A stretch of DNA of 64,000 bases, taken from contig CP085825.1 of NCBI GenBank assembly GCA_020809705.1, positions 1,612,001 through 1,676,000 of the forward strand, read 5' to 3'. Source of the DNA: Calonectria ilicicola. Its lineage: Eukaryota > Ascomycota > Sordariomycetes > Hypocreales > Nectriaceae. The number at the start of each line of letters is the position of its first letter. The first letter of the stretch is position 1. A program made the position numbers and the translations under genes. The notes beneath the pieces are model-generated. The model was given only the letters and a program-made list of their open reading frames with translations, was not told the origin of the DNA and searched no databases. Of this stretch, positions 10,567 to 20,375 are shown piece by piece.

Positions 10567-12499
10567 ATTGTTGCGCACATTGCAACCAACACCGTTGACG
10601 ATATACCGTGTTCGACACGAATCCATAATCCAACTCTCAAACTTCGAATAAATCATCTCGGGCCTTGCCATGGCTTTTCTTTTCTCGCAACTCTACGGCT
10701 CACAATAATGAGCCCTGAATGAAGCGAGCTTTTGTTTTTAGCTCCATTTTGCGCATCTTGGTACAGATTCCCACTCGCAGTACAGATCAACAGCAACGAA
10801 GATACCTCATGGTTTGGTTATGCAGTGATTGCAGGTTGCATCACTCAGGCCGTCTTTCGTTTTTGAGATTCATCTTCGTTACTTACTTTTTTTTTTCGTT
10901 TCCCCATTATATGAAATGCATGCGACGGCGTCCAGCGGCATGGTTTGGTACTTTTTCTTGTTACTTCTCATTCTTGTTCTTTTTTCTCTACCTGACATTG
11001 CATATATACACACACGGGGCGTTTGTCACGGTCTATTCACACAAACATGAGAGAAAGGCAGGCGGCATGGGATTGCATGGCTCAAAGGCTGAGGTGGTTG
11101 GTTTTGGAAGACTAGAGGGATCGACATGTGAGAGGAAGGGACACAATCAGGTCAGGTGGCGACTCAAGACATGGTCGAATGACGTAGATATGCGGATAGG
11201 GCATGTATATGTAGCCTACATGTTACAATAACGAAGTCTTTTTGAACAAGTTGTGGAATGTTTGTTGTGACTTGACGTATCAATGGCTCGCTCGATGGTG
11301 TTTTGAACGAGTCATGATAGATCATTATGGTCAATTGCCTTGAATCACAAACGGTCTTTTGCCTTGTTGATGTTTGAGATTCAGACCATGAGATCAAAGT
11401 CAGCTGGCCAAATTGTTCATGTTTCATGCTTGGTTTTTAAGACTTGGTTGGTTTGACCGTCGTCATGATTGGTAGGTAGCATTTGCCATTTTGGAGGTAG
11501 CGTGATTGGCGACATCGGATGTCAACTTGAAATGACACGGCTTTTGCTTTTTTTTTCTAGAAGAGCTAGACGCAGTCTCATTTTGATGGCCCGATAAGAC
11601 ATTAATTAATCGACGCGTCGCGTCGGAGGATGAGGGGGATGTTATAACTAATCTGATACATCACGTCCACGATTACGCGGGGCATTTAATTGTGGCGCAA
11701 CATGGCGTCGCCTCTCAGACTCGGGAAGTTTAAGGAGGCAGGCGTCAAACGGAAACTTTAATGACGTGTGTCTGAGGCACGCCACCAAAGGTCTCGGACC
11801 CTCCTCGCCCTTGGTATGCATCTAGGAAGCCAGATCTTCTTTTCTCCTGGATGTGGCGTTAACGGACCGGCCGACGGGCAACTGAACCAACTGTTCGGTA
11901 AATGACATTGAAAAACCCACCTTTATCACTGTCGGTGTGAACTGCAAGTCCGTGTTGGTTCTCCCGCCGAAAAGAGATCGACAAAAACCTGTATCGGGAA
12001 AAGTAGACGGTGTCGCTTTGGACTCGTTGTCTCTCGTCCCTCTCACGTAAGGGGTTATCGTGCCCTTGTTTCACCGCCTGTTGTTTTTCTTTTGTTTTTT
12101 TCACGGGCTGCTATTTGACAGCGGCATCAAAGCTGCAGAAACTTGGTACTGGCCTTTTCTTCTCCTGTGTGAGCGAGACTCTTTTGTGCTATTGATCTCG
12201 ATCACAACGATTTAACGCCCTTCTGAGAAACACTCCATTACACAGAACTTCTCACGTCGTACCTCGGTTGTCGACTCCTTGCTCTCACCCATTTCCTCTT
12301 TTTCTCCCTTGCGTTCATACTTTGAGTTGATAATCTTTTAATCCCCCCCCCCTGGCATAAATACCGGCATCCTGGAACCTCAACTCCCTGATCTCTCCCC
12401 ACACTTCTCCATACATCGTGCCTCGCTCCACATCTCCGAACTAAATTTAACGACATCTGATCATTTGGTCCAAAAGAAGAACCGTTTGATGATATACGC
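10567..12499. other. Intergenic before the ammonia-lyase gene
   Basis: Nothing coding is supported. The first 500 bases are the 3' region of the Dbf4-type gene, with T-rich runs. The last 400 bases are C/T-rich and form the promoter and leader of the ammonia-lyase gene, including a TATA-like box at 12356-12363. Confidence 0.5.
12356..12363 (+). promoter_or_regulatory. TATA-like box of the ammonia-lyase gene
   Basis: CATAAATA lies about 137 bases before the ATG at 12500, in a C/T-rich leader. Position and composition fit a fungal core promoter. Confidence 0.4.
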
Positions 12500-14698
12500 A
12501 TGATAAAAAAAGCAAATTTCACTATGACTGTCTCTGATATTTCTGCCCACGCGGCCTCAACGCTGGAGATCTGGCGTCGTCTCCGAGATCTCAAGAACGG
12601 CAAGTCCAGCATAACCTTGGATGGAAACAATCTTGACATACCCTCTCTTATCGCTGTTGCCCGTTATGGCATCAAACCTGAGATACCAGATGATGAGGGA
12701 ACCCGTCGCCGCCTTAATCTCAGTGTGGAGGCTCTCGGCAATTATCTTGCTAACCAGTATGTTGTGTATGGAGTGAATACGGGCTTCGGTGGCAGCGCAG
12801 ACGTACGCACCGAAGATTTGCTGGAGACCCAGATTGGTCTTTTGCAGCATCAACATTGTGCCATAATTACCACGATGGACAAGACACCGGGAAGCAACTC
12901 TGAGCGTGAGCCATCTCATGTCATGCCTCCCGAGTGGGTGCGTGGTGCTATGGTCGCTCGTGCGAATCAAAATTTGCGTGGCCAGAGTGCCGTGAGGCTC
13001 GAGGTTCTCCAGACATTGATCAAGTTGCTGCACCATGACATCACACCATTGGTTCCCTTACGAGGTAGTATTTCAGCTTCCGGAGACCTTATGCCGCTTT
13101 CATACATCGCTGGCGCTGTGACAGGCAACCCGGACATTTTTGTGCAGATTGGCAAAGGGCAGTCGGCTAAAATCATGACCTCGCCCGAAGCCCTCAAAAG
13201 TAGTGGCATCTCGCCAAGTGGTCTTGGACCAAAGGAGGGACTCGCTTTGGTTAACGGAACGGCATCTTCCGTGGCCCTTGGAAGTATCGTACTCCATGAC
13301 ACACAGCAGCTCGCTGTCCTGGCTCAGATGCTGACGGCGTTCGCTTCTGAAAGTTTGGCTGGTAATGTTGAGTGGTTGACCCCTTTTATCCATGCCGTGC
13401 GACCACACGCCGGGCAGATTGAAGCTGCGGCCAACATTAGAAGTTTTCTGAGAGGCTCCAAGTTTGTTGTCGGTCTTGATGATCGAAAACGAGCTGGCGA
13501 GGGATTGTGGCAGGATCGATATTCTACAAGAACGAGCCCCCAATGGATAGGACCTTATCTCGAGGATCTTCTTTTGGCCCAGAGACAGATTTCTGTTGAA
13601 CTGAACTCCACGTCTGATAATCCATTGGTTGATGCTTCAGAGTTTGAGGGCAAGGCCACAGGAGAGGTCTATTCTGGTGGTAACTTTCAGGCCGTGGCTG
13701 TAACTTCGGCCATGGACAAGACGCGGCTGGCACTCCAGATGATTGGACGTATGCTCTTCTCGCAAGTGAGCGAGATAATACATCCTTCTACTAACAATAA
13801 CCTCGAGGCCAATCTCAATGCTAGCGACAAGGAGAATTTTACCATGAAAGGCATTGACATTAACATGGCTGCGTATATGTCGGAATTGGCAGCGCTCGCT
13901 CACCCTGTCTCAGCCCATGTCATGTCTGCCGAGATGCACAACCAGGGCATCAATTCCCTTGCTCTTATTTCGGCTCGGCGTACATTGGAGGCTGTAGATT
14001 TAGTCGCCCACATGTGCGCATGTCATATTTATGTCTGTTGCCAGGCGGTTGAACTTCGTGCAGCCCACAAACTGTTCCTTCAGACTCTGAGGGATCGGGT
14101 ATTGATGGATACGACCCAGAATGGCCCGTTCCATGTCTTTGGATTGACTAAATGCGAGGTCAGAGAGCTTGCTGAAATTACTTTTCCCGTGATTGAGTCA
14201 GCCTGGTATGCAAACAACGCAGGGAGCTGGAAGAACCGTGTTTTGCCTGCAGTGGATGCTGCAATGGCACCTGTTGCCCAATTCTTGTCCACACAGAGCA
14301 AAGATTGTTCGATCTCCACCCTCGCTGTTTTCAAGGCGGCGTTCCATAAAGCTTTTGTCGAAACATCGTCGTCTATTTTCTACCCTAACATGGCTATTAG
14401 ACCTGTTGATGTCGCCGCGGAACTGGGGGATGGGACATCTCACCTGTACACCTGGGTTCGCTCAAAGTTGGGCGTGCCGACTCACTGTGGTATCGATGAT
14501 GACCCGCTTTACAACGCGCACAGCGGACGGCCGACGAAAGATAAAAAGACAACTGGAAGCTGGGTCAGCATTATATATGAGAGTTTGAAGAATGACTTGA
14601 TGGACATGATTATGGAGAGCATGGAAATGTCGCAGGCTGCACCTCGGACGCCTGAAGAGTTTGAGAGATTCTGCAAAGCGATGAAAGACAACTACTAA
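12500..14698 (+). CDS. PAL: Phenylalanine ammonia-lyase (MIO family)
   Basis: A single uninterrupted frame of 732 residues matches the usual size of fungal PAL. The MIO cofactor forms from Ala193-Ser194-Gly195 in 'GSISASGDLMPLSYIAG'. The catalytic Tyr lies in 'VVYGVNTGFGGSADVRT'. Other family signatures are 'NGTASSVALGS' and 'QDRYSTRTSPQWIGP', which carries the second Tyr loop. 'ELNSTSDNPLVD' and 'GNFQAVAVTSAMD' are also present. The enzyme removes ammonia from L-phenylalanine to give trans-cinnamate in the cytosol. In ascomycetes this feeds phenylpropanoid or benzoate-type metabolism or nitrogen use. The selectivity region reads 'LLQHQHCAI', with the His-Gln pair seen in fungal enzymes that may also accept tyrosine; actual specificity is not decidable. 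An alternative start at the next in-frame ATG (12524) would remove eight residues. No biosynthetic cluster surrounds it. Confidence 0.93.
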   Translation: MIKKANFTMTVSDISAHAASTLEIWRRLRDLKNGKSSITLDGNNLDIPSLIAVARYGIKPEIPDDEGTRRRLNLSVEALGNYLANQYVVYGVNTGFGGSADVRTEDLLETQIGLLQHQHCAIITTMDKTPGSNSEREPSHVMPPEWVRGAMVARANQNLRGQSAVRLEVLQTLIKLLHHDITPLVPLRGSISASGDLMPLSYIAGAVTGNPDIFVQIGKGQSAKIMTSPEALKSSGISPSGLGPKEGLALVNGTASSVALGSIVLHDTQQLAVLAQMLTAFASESLAGNVEWLTPFIHAVRPHAGQIEAAANIRSFLRGSKFVVGLDDRKRAGEGLWQDRYSTRTSPQWIGPYLEDLLLAQRQISVELNSTSDNPLVDASEFEGKATGEVYSGGNFQAVAVTSAMDKTRLALQMIGRMLFSQVSEIIHPSTNNNLEANLNASDKENFTMKGIDINMAAYMSELAALAHPVSAHVMSAEMHNQGINSLALISARRTLEAVDLVAHMCACHIYVCCQAVELRAAHKLFLQTLRDRVLMDTTQNGPFHVFGLTKCEVRELAEITFPVIESAWYANNAGSWKNRVLPAVDAAMAPVAQFLSTQSKDCSISTLAVFKAAFHKAFVETSSSIFYPNMAIRPVDVAAELGDGTSHLYTWVRSKLGVPTHCGIDDDPLYNAHSGRPTKDKKTTGSWVSIIYESLKNDLMDMIMESMEMSQAAPRTPEEFERFCKAMKDNY

Positions 14699-15271
14699 AT
14701 TAGGAGTCATGAATGGGTTATAGTTGAAAATATTTGGTTTGGCTTATAACCTACGCTGTAGAGATTTAAATATGTTAATAGATCTTAACCTAGTAGTGAG
14801 CAAACTTTGAAGAAGGGCGTAATTAAGGGCACTCTGTGGATGATTCACCGAGTCAACGTTTATTGGCATTTGTGTATTCTTGATGCACTTTTAAAATCTC
14901 AACCCCTATTGTAGTTTCCAGACTTTCCCTCTTTGTATCTCTTTTTACACCACCATATGGTACCTAATTATGCTGATAGTGCTCACGAAGGACTGTGCGC
15001 ACGAGTGTCATTTTTGGTCGGCGAAGTGAGGAGAAAGATGGTTTGAATTGGATGGCTTGCGCTCGGGGCATGCCTTTTAATACTGGGCAGAACAGGCTTG
15101 GCTGTTACATTGCCAAAGACTCTCTTTTAGAAGCAAACTTCTTCAAAGAGCATTGCACGTATCGAGTAAAGGCAATATTTTGAATTAGATTAACTATTAG
15201 AATACTGTACTTTCTGTTACTAAACCTAGCCTGGCTTCAAGCTCTGCATTTACTAGATAGTGGAGCTAGTA
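14699..15271. other. Intergenic between convergent PAL and NLR genes
   Basis: AT-rich sequence holding both 3' ends. No gene, repeat or RNA is supported. Confidence 0.5.
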
Positions 15272-18200
15272 TTAATACACTATGCTACTCTTAGAAAGTA
15301 GTCGAACAATATTTTCATGTCCTTCCCAAATAGCTTGTGATAATGGTGTTTGATTGTGGACATACTGAAGAGTAGGCTTGATGTTTTTATCATTAAGGAG
15401 AAGTTTGACTACAGATATGTGACCGTTTTTCGAAGCCCATAATAATGGTGTTTGGCCAGAATCATTCCTTGTATTGACATTAACATGGCCGCGATTGATG
15501 AGCAGTTCAACGACAGCATCGTGACCCATTTCAGCGGCATGCGACAGTGCTGTTCGACCTGAAATATCTCTGCACTCGGTATTAATGCTTTTGCAGTCAA
15601 GCAATAGCTCAACAACAGCTTCGTGCCCATTCTTAGCAGCTAAAGATAACGGTGTCTGACCGTATTTATCTGCCGAATTAATTTTGATGCTATCGGTTTC
15701 AAGTAGCAACTCGACAATGGCCTTTTTGCCCCTTTCAGCTGCAAGAGATAATGGGGTTTGGCCGTATACATCTTTCGAATCAGGATTAACCCTGCCACTC
15801 CGAAGCAGAAGTCTGACAATGGCCTCGTGGTCATGGCTATTGTTAACAACATAAGAAAGAACTGTTCGGCCTCTTTTGTCTTTTACGTCCAAATTGATAT
15901 TCTCACTTTTCAGAAATATTTTGATGATTCCAATGTGGCCGCTTGTAACGGCCCACGGGAGAATTGACTCGGCATTGACTTGAGTGTTCTCTGCAGCCCA
16001 GGAAAGAATTGACTTTGCATCCAGTTTGCCGCTCCCAAGCAGTAACTTGACGACATCTTTGTGTCCATTTTCGGCGGCCAATGACAGCGGTGTCCTACCA
16101 TGCTTATCTTTGGTATCGAAATTTGTGTTAGTGCTCTCCACGAGTAACCTGATTAAGCCCTCGTGGCCCTTTGATGCAGCCCAAGACACCATAGTGCGAC
16201 CTTTTTTATCTTTTGATTCAACATCAATCTGCTTGCTTACGAATAGAGGCTTGAGAACATTTTCGTTGCCACTTTTAATGGCCCACAGTAGAGCTGATTC
16301 AGCATGGACTTTACCACTTTCAAGAAGTAGGTTGGTGATGAGTTTGTGGCCATTTTCGGCGGCAAAAGAAAATGGTGTTTGACCTGATCGATCTTGTGCA
16401 TTCACGTCCACTTGGTTGGTGTTAAGCAGCAGCTTAACAGCGGCTTCATGGCCATTTTCGGCTGCCAACGAAAGCGCTGTACGAAGATATTGATCTTTTG
16501 CATTGACATCCACGTTGTCATTGTCAAGCAGTAACTTGACTACAGCTTCATGGCCATTTCCGACTGCCAACGAAAGCGCTGTACGAAGAGATTGATCTTT
16601 TTCATTGACATCCACGTTGTCATTGTCAAGTAGTAACTTGACTACAGCTTCATGGCCTTTTTCGGCTGCCAACGAAAGCGCTGTGCGGAGAGATTGATCT
16701 TTTGCATTGAAATCCACTTGGTTATTGTCAAGCAGTAACTTGAATACAGCTTCATGGCCTTTTTCGGCTGCCAACGAAAGCGCTGTACGAAGATATTGAT
16801 CTTTTGCATTGACATCCACGTTGTTATTGTCAAGTAGTAACTTGACTACAGCTTCATGGCCATTTTCGACTGCTAACGAAAGCGCTGTACGAAGAGATTG
16901 ATCTTTTGCATTGACATCCACGTTGTCATTGTCAAGTAGTAACTTGACTACAGCTTCATGGCCGTTTTCGGCTGCTAATAAAAGTGGTGTCCGAAAGGAT
17001 TGATCTGTCGAGTTGACATCGATAGCATTACTATCATGTGCAAGTTTGATCAGGGCTTCATGGCGGCTATCGGTAGTACGTTTTGTTTCTACGTTATTAT
17101 CTTCCGATTGTGTACTGACTGCATCAACATCAAGCAAGAGCTTGACGACAACCCGATCGCCTGCCTTGGCGGCAGATAACAGCAACTTATCATTTGCATT
17201 GTCGACTGACCCCAATTCAACACCCTTTTTGAGAAGAAGACTGAGTATAGGGATATTTCTGTTACAAAGGGCATACGAAATCGGGGTTCCTCCAATATCG
17301 TCTTCTGAATCAACACTGGCCCCTGCATCAATTAGAAGTTTGACGACGGCCTCATGGCCGTTCAAAGCTGCATATGACAAGGGTGTGCGATGTCGCACAT
17401 CCCTCGTCTCTACCATGGCTCCATTTGTAAAGGATAGGTTAAGAATGTGATCTAAGCGAATTCTAGGGCCTTTAATTAATTGGCCTACAATGTCATGGAA
17501 TCCATTCTCCGATGCCCATGAAAGGGCCGAGCGATTATCTCGATTGTCAGCTGAGTTTATTTTGATCGACTTCTCTCCCAGCAGAACCTTTACTGCTCGT
17601 TCCAGACCAAAGTAAGAGGTAATTATGAGTGTCGTTAAGCGTGGAGGAATAAGGCCATATTTAGCTTCCCAATAGATTCCAAGCCAAGTAAGGCAGCGGT
17701 TTGAGCCAGCATCACAAATATTCAGTACTGATTTTATTACTGAAGAATCTTGAGTGTGCGATGCTCGGAAGTGGGCGGCCCAGCTTTTTGCAGAGTAGTC
17801 AAGGAAGGGCTGCTCTCGAAGATATGGTTTTAAGGTGTTGTCTTTATTGAAGGGGGGGTTATCAAACGCCGTGAACATGAGATGCCATATGCATATCCGA
17901 AAAAGAATCAGGTGAGAGTTTTGAGGGTGGAGCGATGATTTCCACGCAGGATTGTTGGTATTATGATTTCGAATTCTTTGAGTTAGACGAAAGCCCAACA
18001 GGTGTTTGTGGAGTTGCGACTCTGGAACTAGGAATTCTTTTGCTGTTTGATGCAGAAGATAGATCTTCGAGTCAACAATGGTGACAAAGAGCCCGCATAG
18101 ATCTCTCATATACTCAAGAAAACGCTCCCTTGACTTTCGAGGGACATCTTCGTAGCACCGATGACCTTCTTCTAGTGATAATGCTAGAGACATCTCATCC

Positions 18201-19318
18201 AAGGTTAGGGGTCTTATTGCTGCAACAATAATATGTAATAATCTCCTGGACTCCTTAAAATCGCAACTCTTGTTTAAAATCTTTTCATATGCCTCATTAA
18301 CAGTTTGTGGGAGCTGAGAAGTTGCCTTTTCTATGCCAATCTTATCAATATTTATATCATTTTGGACTATATCCAAGGTAAGGTAAACCCATAGATATGT
18401 ACGGTTTGGATTGCACTGAAGCTTCTTTATAAGTAAGGCCACTTCATCAGGGTTAAGCCTCAAAAGGGCCTGGATACCAAGGACCCGAGTATTGATGAAG
18501 ATGTCAATTTCTTTGGTGATTTTCAACATTTCTTCCTCATCCTCCCCCTTTAGATGGATAACAGGCAGGTCCTTTATGCCAAGAGGCTCGAAACCACGTC
18601 TGATCTGGCCGTATAGCCGTGTGGTTATAAGAAATTTTAAATTGCTTCGGTGATTTGCACGGCTATAGAAACTGCACAAGGCACGAGCAAGTTCAGTCTG
18701 ACCATGCCCCTCGCATTCATCGAATCCATCTAGCACGCATATTATCTCGCCAGCGTGCTGAGTTCGCGATGATGTAACTAGGATATCCCAAAGATCGCTA
18801 AATGAGCTGGTTATTGATCCATCAATCTCGAATCGCTCGGCAACATCGTTGGAAAAAAGATCACCCCTTTGCCTGAAAAGCTGATACAAGATGCAACAGA
18901 GAGCGCCTTCTGCGCTTCTTTGGTCTTTAAAATCGTCTTTGAAGAAGAAATAGCAAGTTGTTGTTGTTCCGGATTCTGTAGTCTGAAGTACAGAATCCAC
19001 TAAATACTTTGCTAAAACAGACTTGCCACAGCCAGGATCTGCAGATACCCAGAGCATACATGACGATTCATGCGATCTCCATTCTTGAAATAATTTATGT
19101 TGTGTGAACCACTCGCAAGTACCTGGGACACGGTCTGGGTTCCTGTCTTTCCTATCTCGGTATGTGGCGTAGAGCGCTTTGAGGACGGACTGTTTTCGAG
19201 CCTGTCTCGTTGAAGTCGGCTCTGATTCAAAAATGACAGTACTACCAGAGAATGTGTTCCCAATAAGGGCATTTCCATCGTGAACATGAATAGGTTCATT
19301 GAATATTGTCTTGTTCAT
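15272..19318 (-). CDS. NACHT-ankyrin NLR-like receptor
   Basis: One uninterrupted frame encodes 1348 residues. A short N-terminal segment (residues 1-30, with 'DGNALIGNTFSG') precedes a linker ending 'RNPDRVPGTCEWF' and then the NACHT ATPase. Walker A is 'ADPGCGKS' (about 93-100) and Walker B is 'ICVLDGFDECE' (about 193-203). A winged-helix region follows to about residue 520. From about residue 560 to the end lies a long ankyrin solenoid. It includes six consecutive nearly identical 34-residue repeats encoded around 16390-17040. The N-terminal linker and NACHT are of the HET-E/NWD type found in fungal STAND proteins, which oligomerise on ligand binding and trigger regulated cell death or non-self responses. 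No catalytic N-terminal domain is fused, so the output must go through a partner. The gene is AT-richer than its neighbours and is divergently paired with an unrecognised gene. Confidence 0.9.
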   Translation of the reverse strand: MNKTIFNEPIHVHDGNALIGNTFSGSTVIFESEPTSTRQARKQSVLKALYATYRDRKDRNPDRVPGTCEWFTQHKLFQEWRSHESSCMLWVSADPGCGKSVLAKYLVDSVLQTTESGTTTTCYFFFKDDFKDQRSAEGALCCILYQLFRQRGDLFSNDVAERFEIDGSITSSFSDLWDILVTSSRTQHAGEIICVLDGFDECEGHGQTELARALCSFYSRANHRSNLKFLITTRLYGQIRRGFEPLGIKDLPVIHLKGEDEEEMLKITKEIDIFINTRVLGIQALLRLNPDEVALLIKKLQCNPNRTYLWVYLTLDIVQNDINIDKIGIEKATSQLPQTVNEAYEKILNKSCDFKESRRLLHIIVAAIRPLTLDEMSLALSLEEGHRCYEDVPRKSRERFLEYMRDLCGLFVTIVDSKIYLLHQTAKEFLVPESQLHKHLLGFRLTQRIRNHNTNNPAWKSSLHPQNSHLILFRICIWHLMFTAFDNPPFNKDNTLKPYLREQPFLDYSAKSWAAHFRASHTQDSSVIKSVLNICDAGSNRCLTWLGIYWEAKYGLIPPRLTTLIITSYFGLERAVKVLLGEKSIKINSADNRDNRSALSWASENGFHDIVGQLIKGPRIRLDHILNLSFTNGAMVETRDVRHRTPLSYAALNGHEAVVKLLIDAGASVDSEDDIGGTPISYALCNRNIPILSLLLKKGVELGSVDNANDKLLLSAAKAGDRVVVKLLLDVDAVSTQSEDNNVETKRTTDSRHEALIKLAHDSNAIDVNSTDQSFRTPLLLAAENGHEAVVKLLLDNDNVDVNAKDQSLRTALSLAVENGHEAVVKLLLDNNNVDVNAKDQYLRTALSLAAEKGHEAVFKLLLDNNQVDFNAKDQSLRTALSLAAEKGHEAVVKLLLDNDNVDVNEKDQSLRTALSLAVGNGHEAVVKLLLDNDNVDVNAKDQYLRTALSLAAENGHEAAVKLLLNTNQVDVNAQDRSGQTPFSFAAENGHKLITNLLLESGKVHAESALLWAIKSGNENVLKPLFVSKQIDVESKDKKGRTMVSWAASKGHEGLIRLLVESTNTNFDTKDKHGRTPLSLAAENGHKDVVKLLLGSGKLDAKSILSWAAENTQVNAESILPWAVTSGHIGIIKIFLKSENINLDVKDKRGRTVLSYVVNNSHDHEAIVRLLLRSGRVNPDSKDVYGQTPLSLAAERGKKAIVELLLETDSIKINSADKYGQTPLSLAAKNGHEAVVELLLDCKSINTECRDISGRTALSHAAEMGHDAVVELLINRGHVNVNTRNDSGQTPLLWASKNGHISVVKLLLNDKNIKPTLQYVHNQTPLSQAIWEGHENIVRLLSKSSIVY
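16390..17040 (-). repeat. Near-identical 102-bp ankyrin-encoding tandem repeats
   Basis: Within the NLR-like gene, a 102-bp unit recurs in phase with the 34-residue ankyrin repeat. The string TTTTGCATTGACATCCACG or close variants recurs at about 16498, 16600, 16702, 16804 and 16906. Unit-to-unit differences are few and fall mainly at a handful of codons (for example Asn/Asp, Ser/Tyr, Glu/Lys). The flanking ankyrin repeats are far more diverged. Confidence 0.85.
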
Positions 19319-20375
19319 ATTATATGAGTGAGCTTGGATGGGGTTGCCAGAAGCAATAAGATGACGCGGATGAGAATTTTTGTCTTATTTTCATTGCAAA
19401 AGGGGCTTTTATTATTAGTAAAATTAATGTGAGGTTCGCTGGGATAAATGGTTGCATAAGAATTCACGTGATGTGGTTGCCTGGACGCCTCGCAGGGGCG
19501 GCATGGTTCGGAAAACATCATTTATCGCGCAGCGAATATCCATAAGGGCAAAACTTGTCACCAAGGGAGGAATATGATTAGGTTTATTATTCTTTGATAT
19601 GTCGGATGCGTTCATCATGAGCAGGAATCTCGATTCAGATTTATCTTTGAGAATTTGCAATAGCTTGGTTCGCATCTCTGCAGGTTTGATTACTCAAATA
19701 TATTAATCACCTAAGGCCCTTTCACATGACTTAGGTGGACATCTAGAAGCGCATTTCGATGCAACTAGCGAACGCTATAAGAATAAAGACCTTATATAGC
19801 CGCACTAGCACTATACCATGACTAAAATACTGACCTGGATTTTGTTCCGAGCCATCCATCTTGCCAAGAAACCGAGTATTGGCGATAATTTTGTATAGAT
19901 CTGATAGTTTGAAAGTATGTAAATTCTTTTTCTCTTCTCGCCAAATCTTTGCCAAATGAGCCAAAGAATAGTAGACTGGGCTGCTGCATTGGAGCGAAAC
20001 AATAGTTTCCCGGGTAATGTACAGGATTTAGACTTAGGGCGATAGCGAATAATCCGTATAAGGGGCATATCTACTATACATATTAAATAGTAAACAACTT
20101 GAAAAAAGTTTGGCTGATCTGTTGTGTAATAAACAAATTAAATATTGGTTATTTTTTGCTACAACTTGTGTGTGATTCACACATGTTCACATCTCTGGTT
20201 TTATATAGCCTCAACTCCTGCTTTCCTTCGTTTCTCTCTTTCGTTTCTCTTTGTAGACCACGTTTACAACATCGACCCACAAGGAACAGCCAAATTGAGC
20301 TGTTTTATCGTGTTCTCAAATCCTATTTGTGTCTGCGGCCCCAAGGCTGTCTGCAAAATCGCTCCGCTAGTCGCC
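19319..20375. other. AT-rich divergent promoter region
   Basis: This is the 1.06 kb between the NLR-like gene and the divergent unrecognised gene. It is AT-rich on the left. On the right a 'TATATAG' at about 20203 is followed by a C/T-rich leader before the ATG at 20376. No gene is supported. Confidence 0.45.

Noticed and set aside
16390..17040. Regular 102-bp repeats that could suggest a CRISPR array or satellite
   Set aside because: The period equals 34 codons, the frame is open throughout and the translation is ankyrin repeats inside the NLR-like protein.
20145..20375. N-terminal extension of the unrecognised protein, 77 further in-frame codons
   Set aside because: The stretch contains a TATA-like element and a pyrimidine-rich leader, so it is more likely promoter and 5' untranslated sequence.
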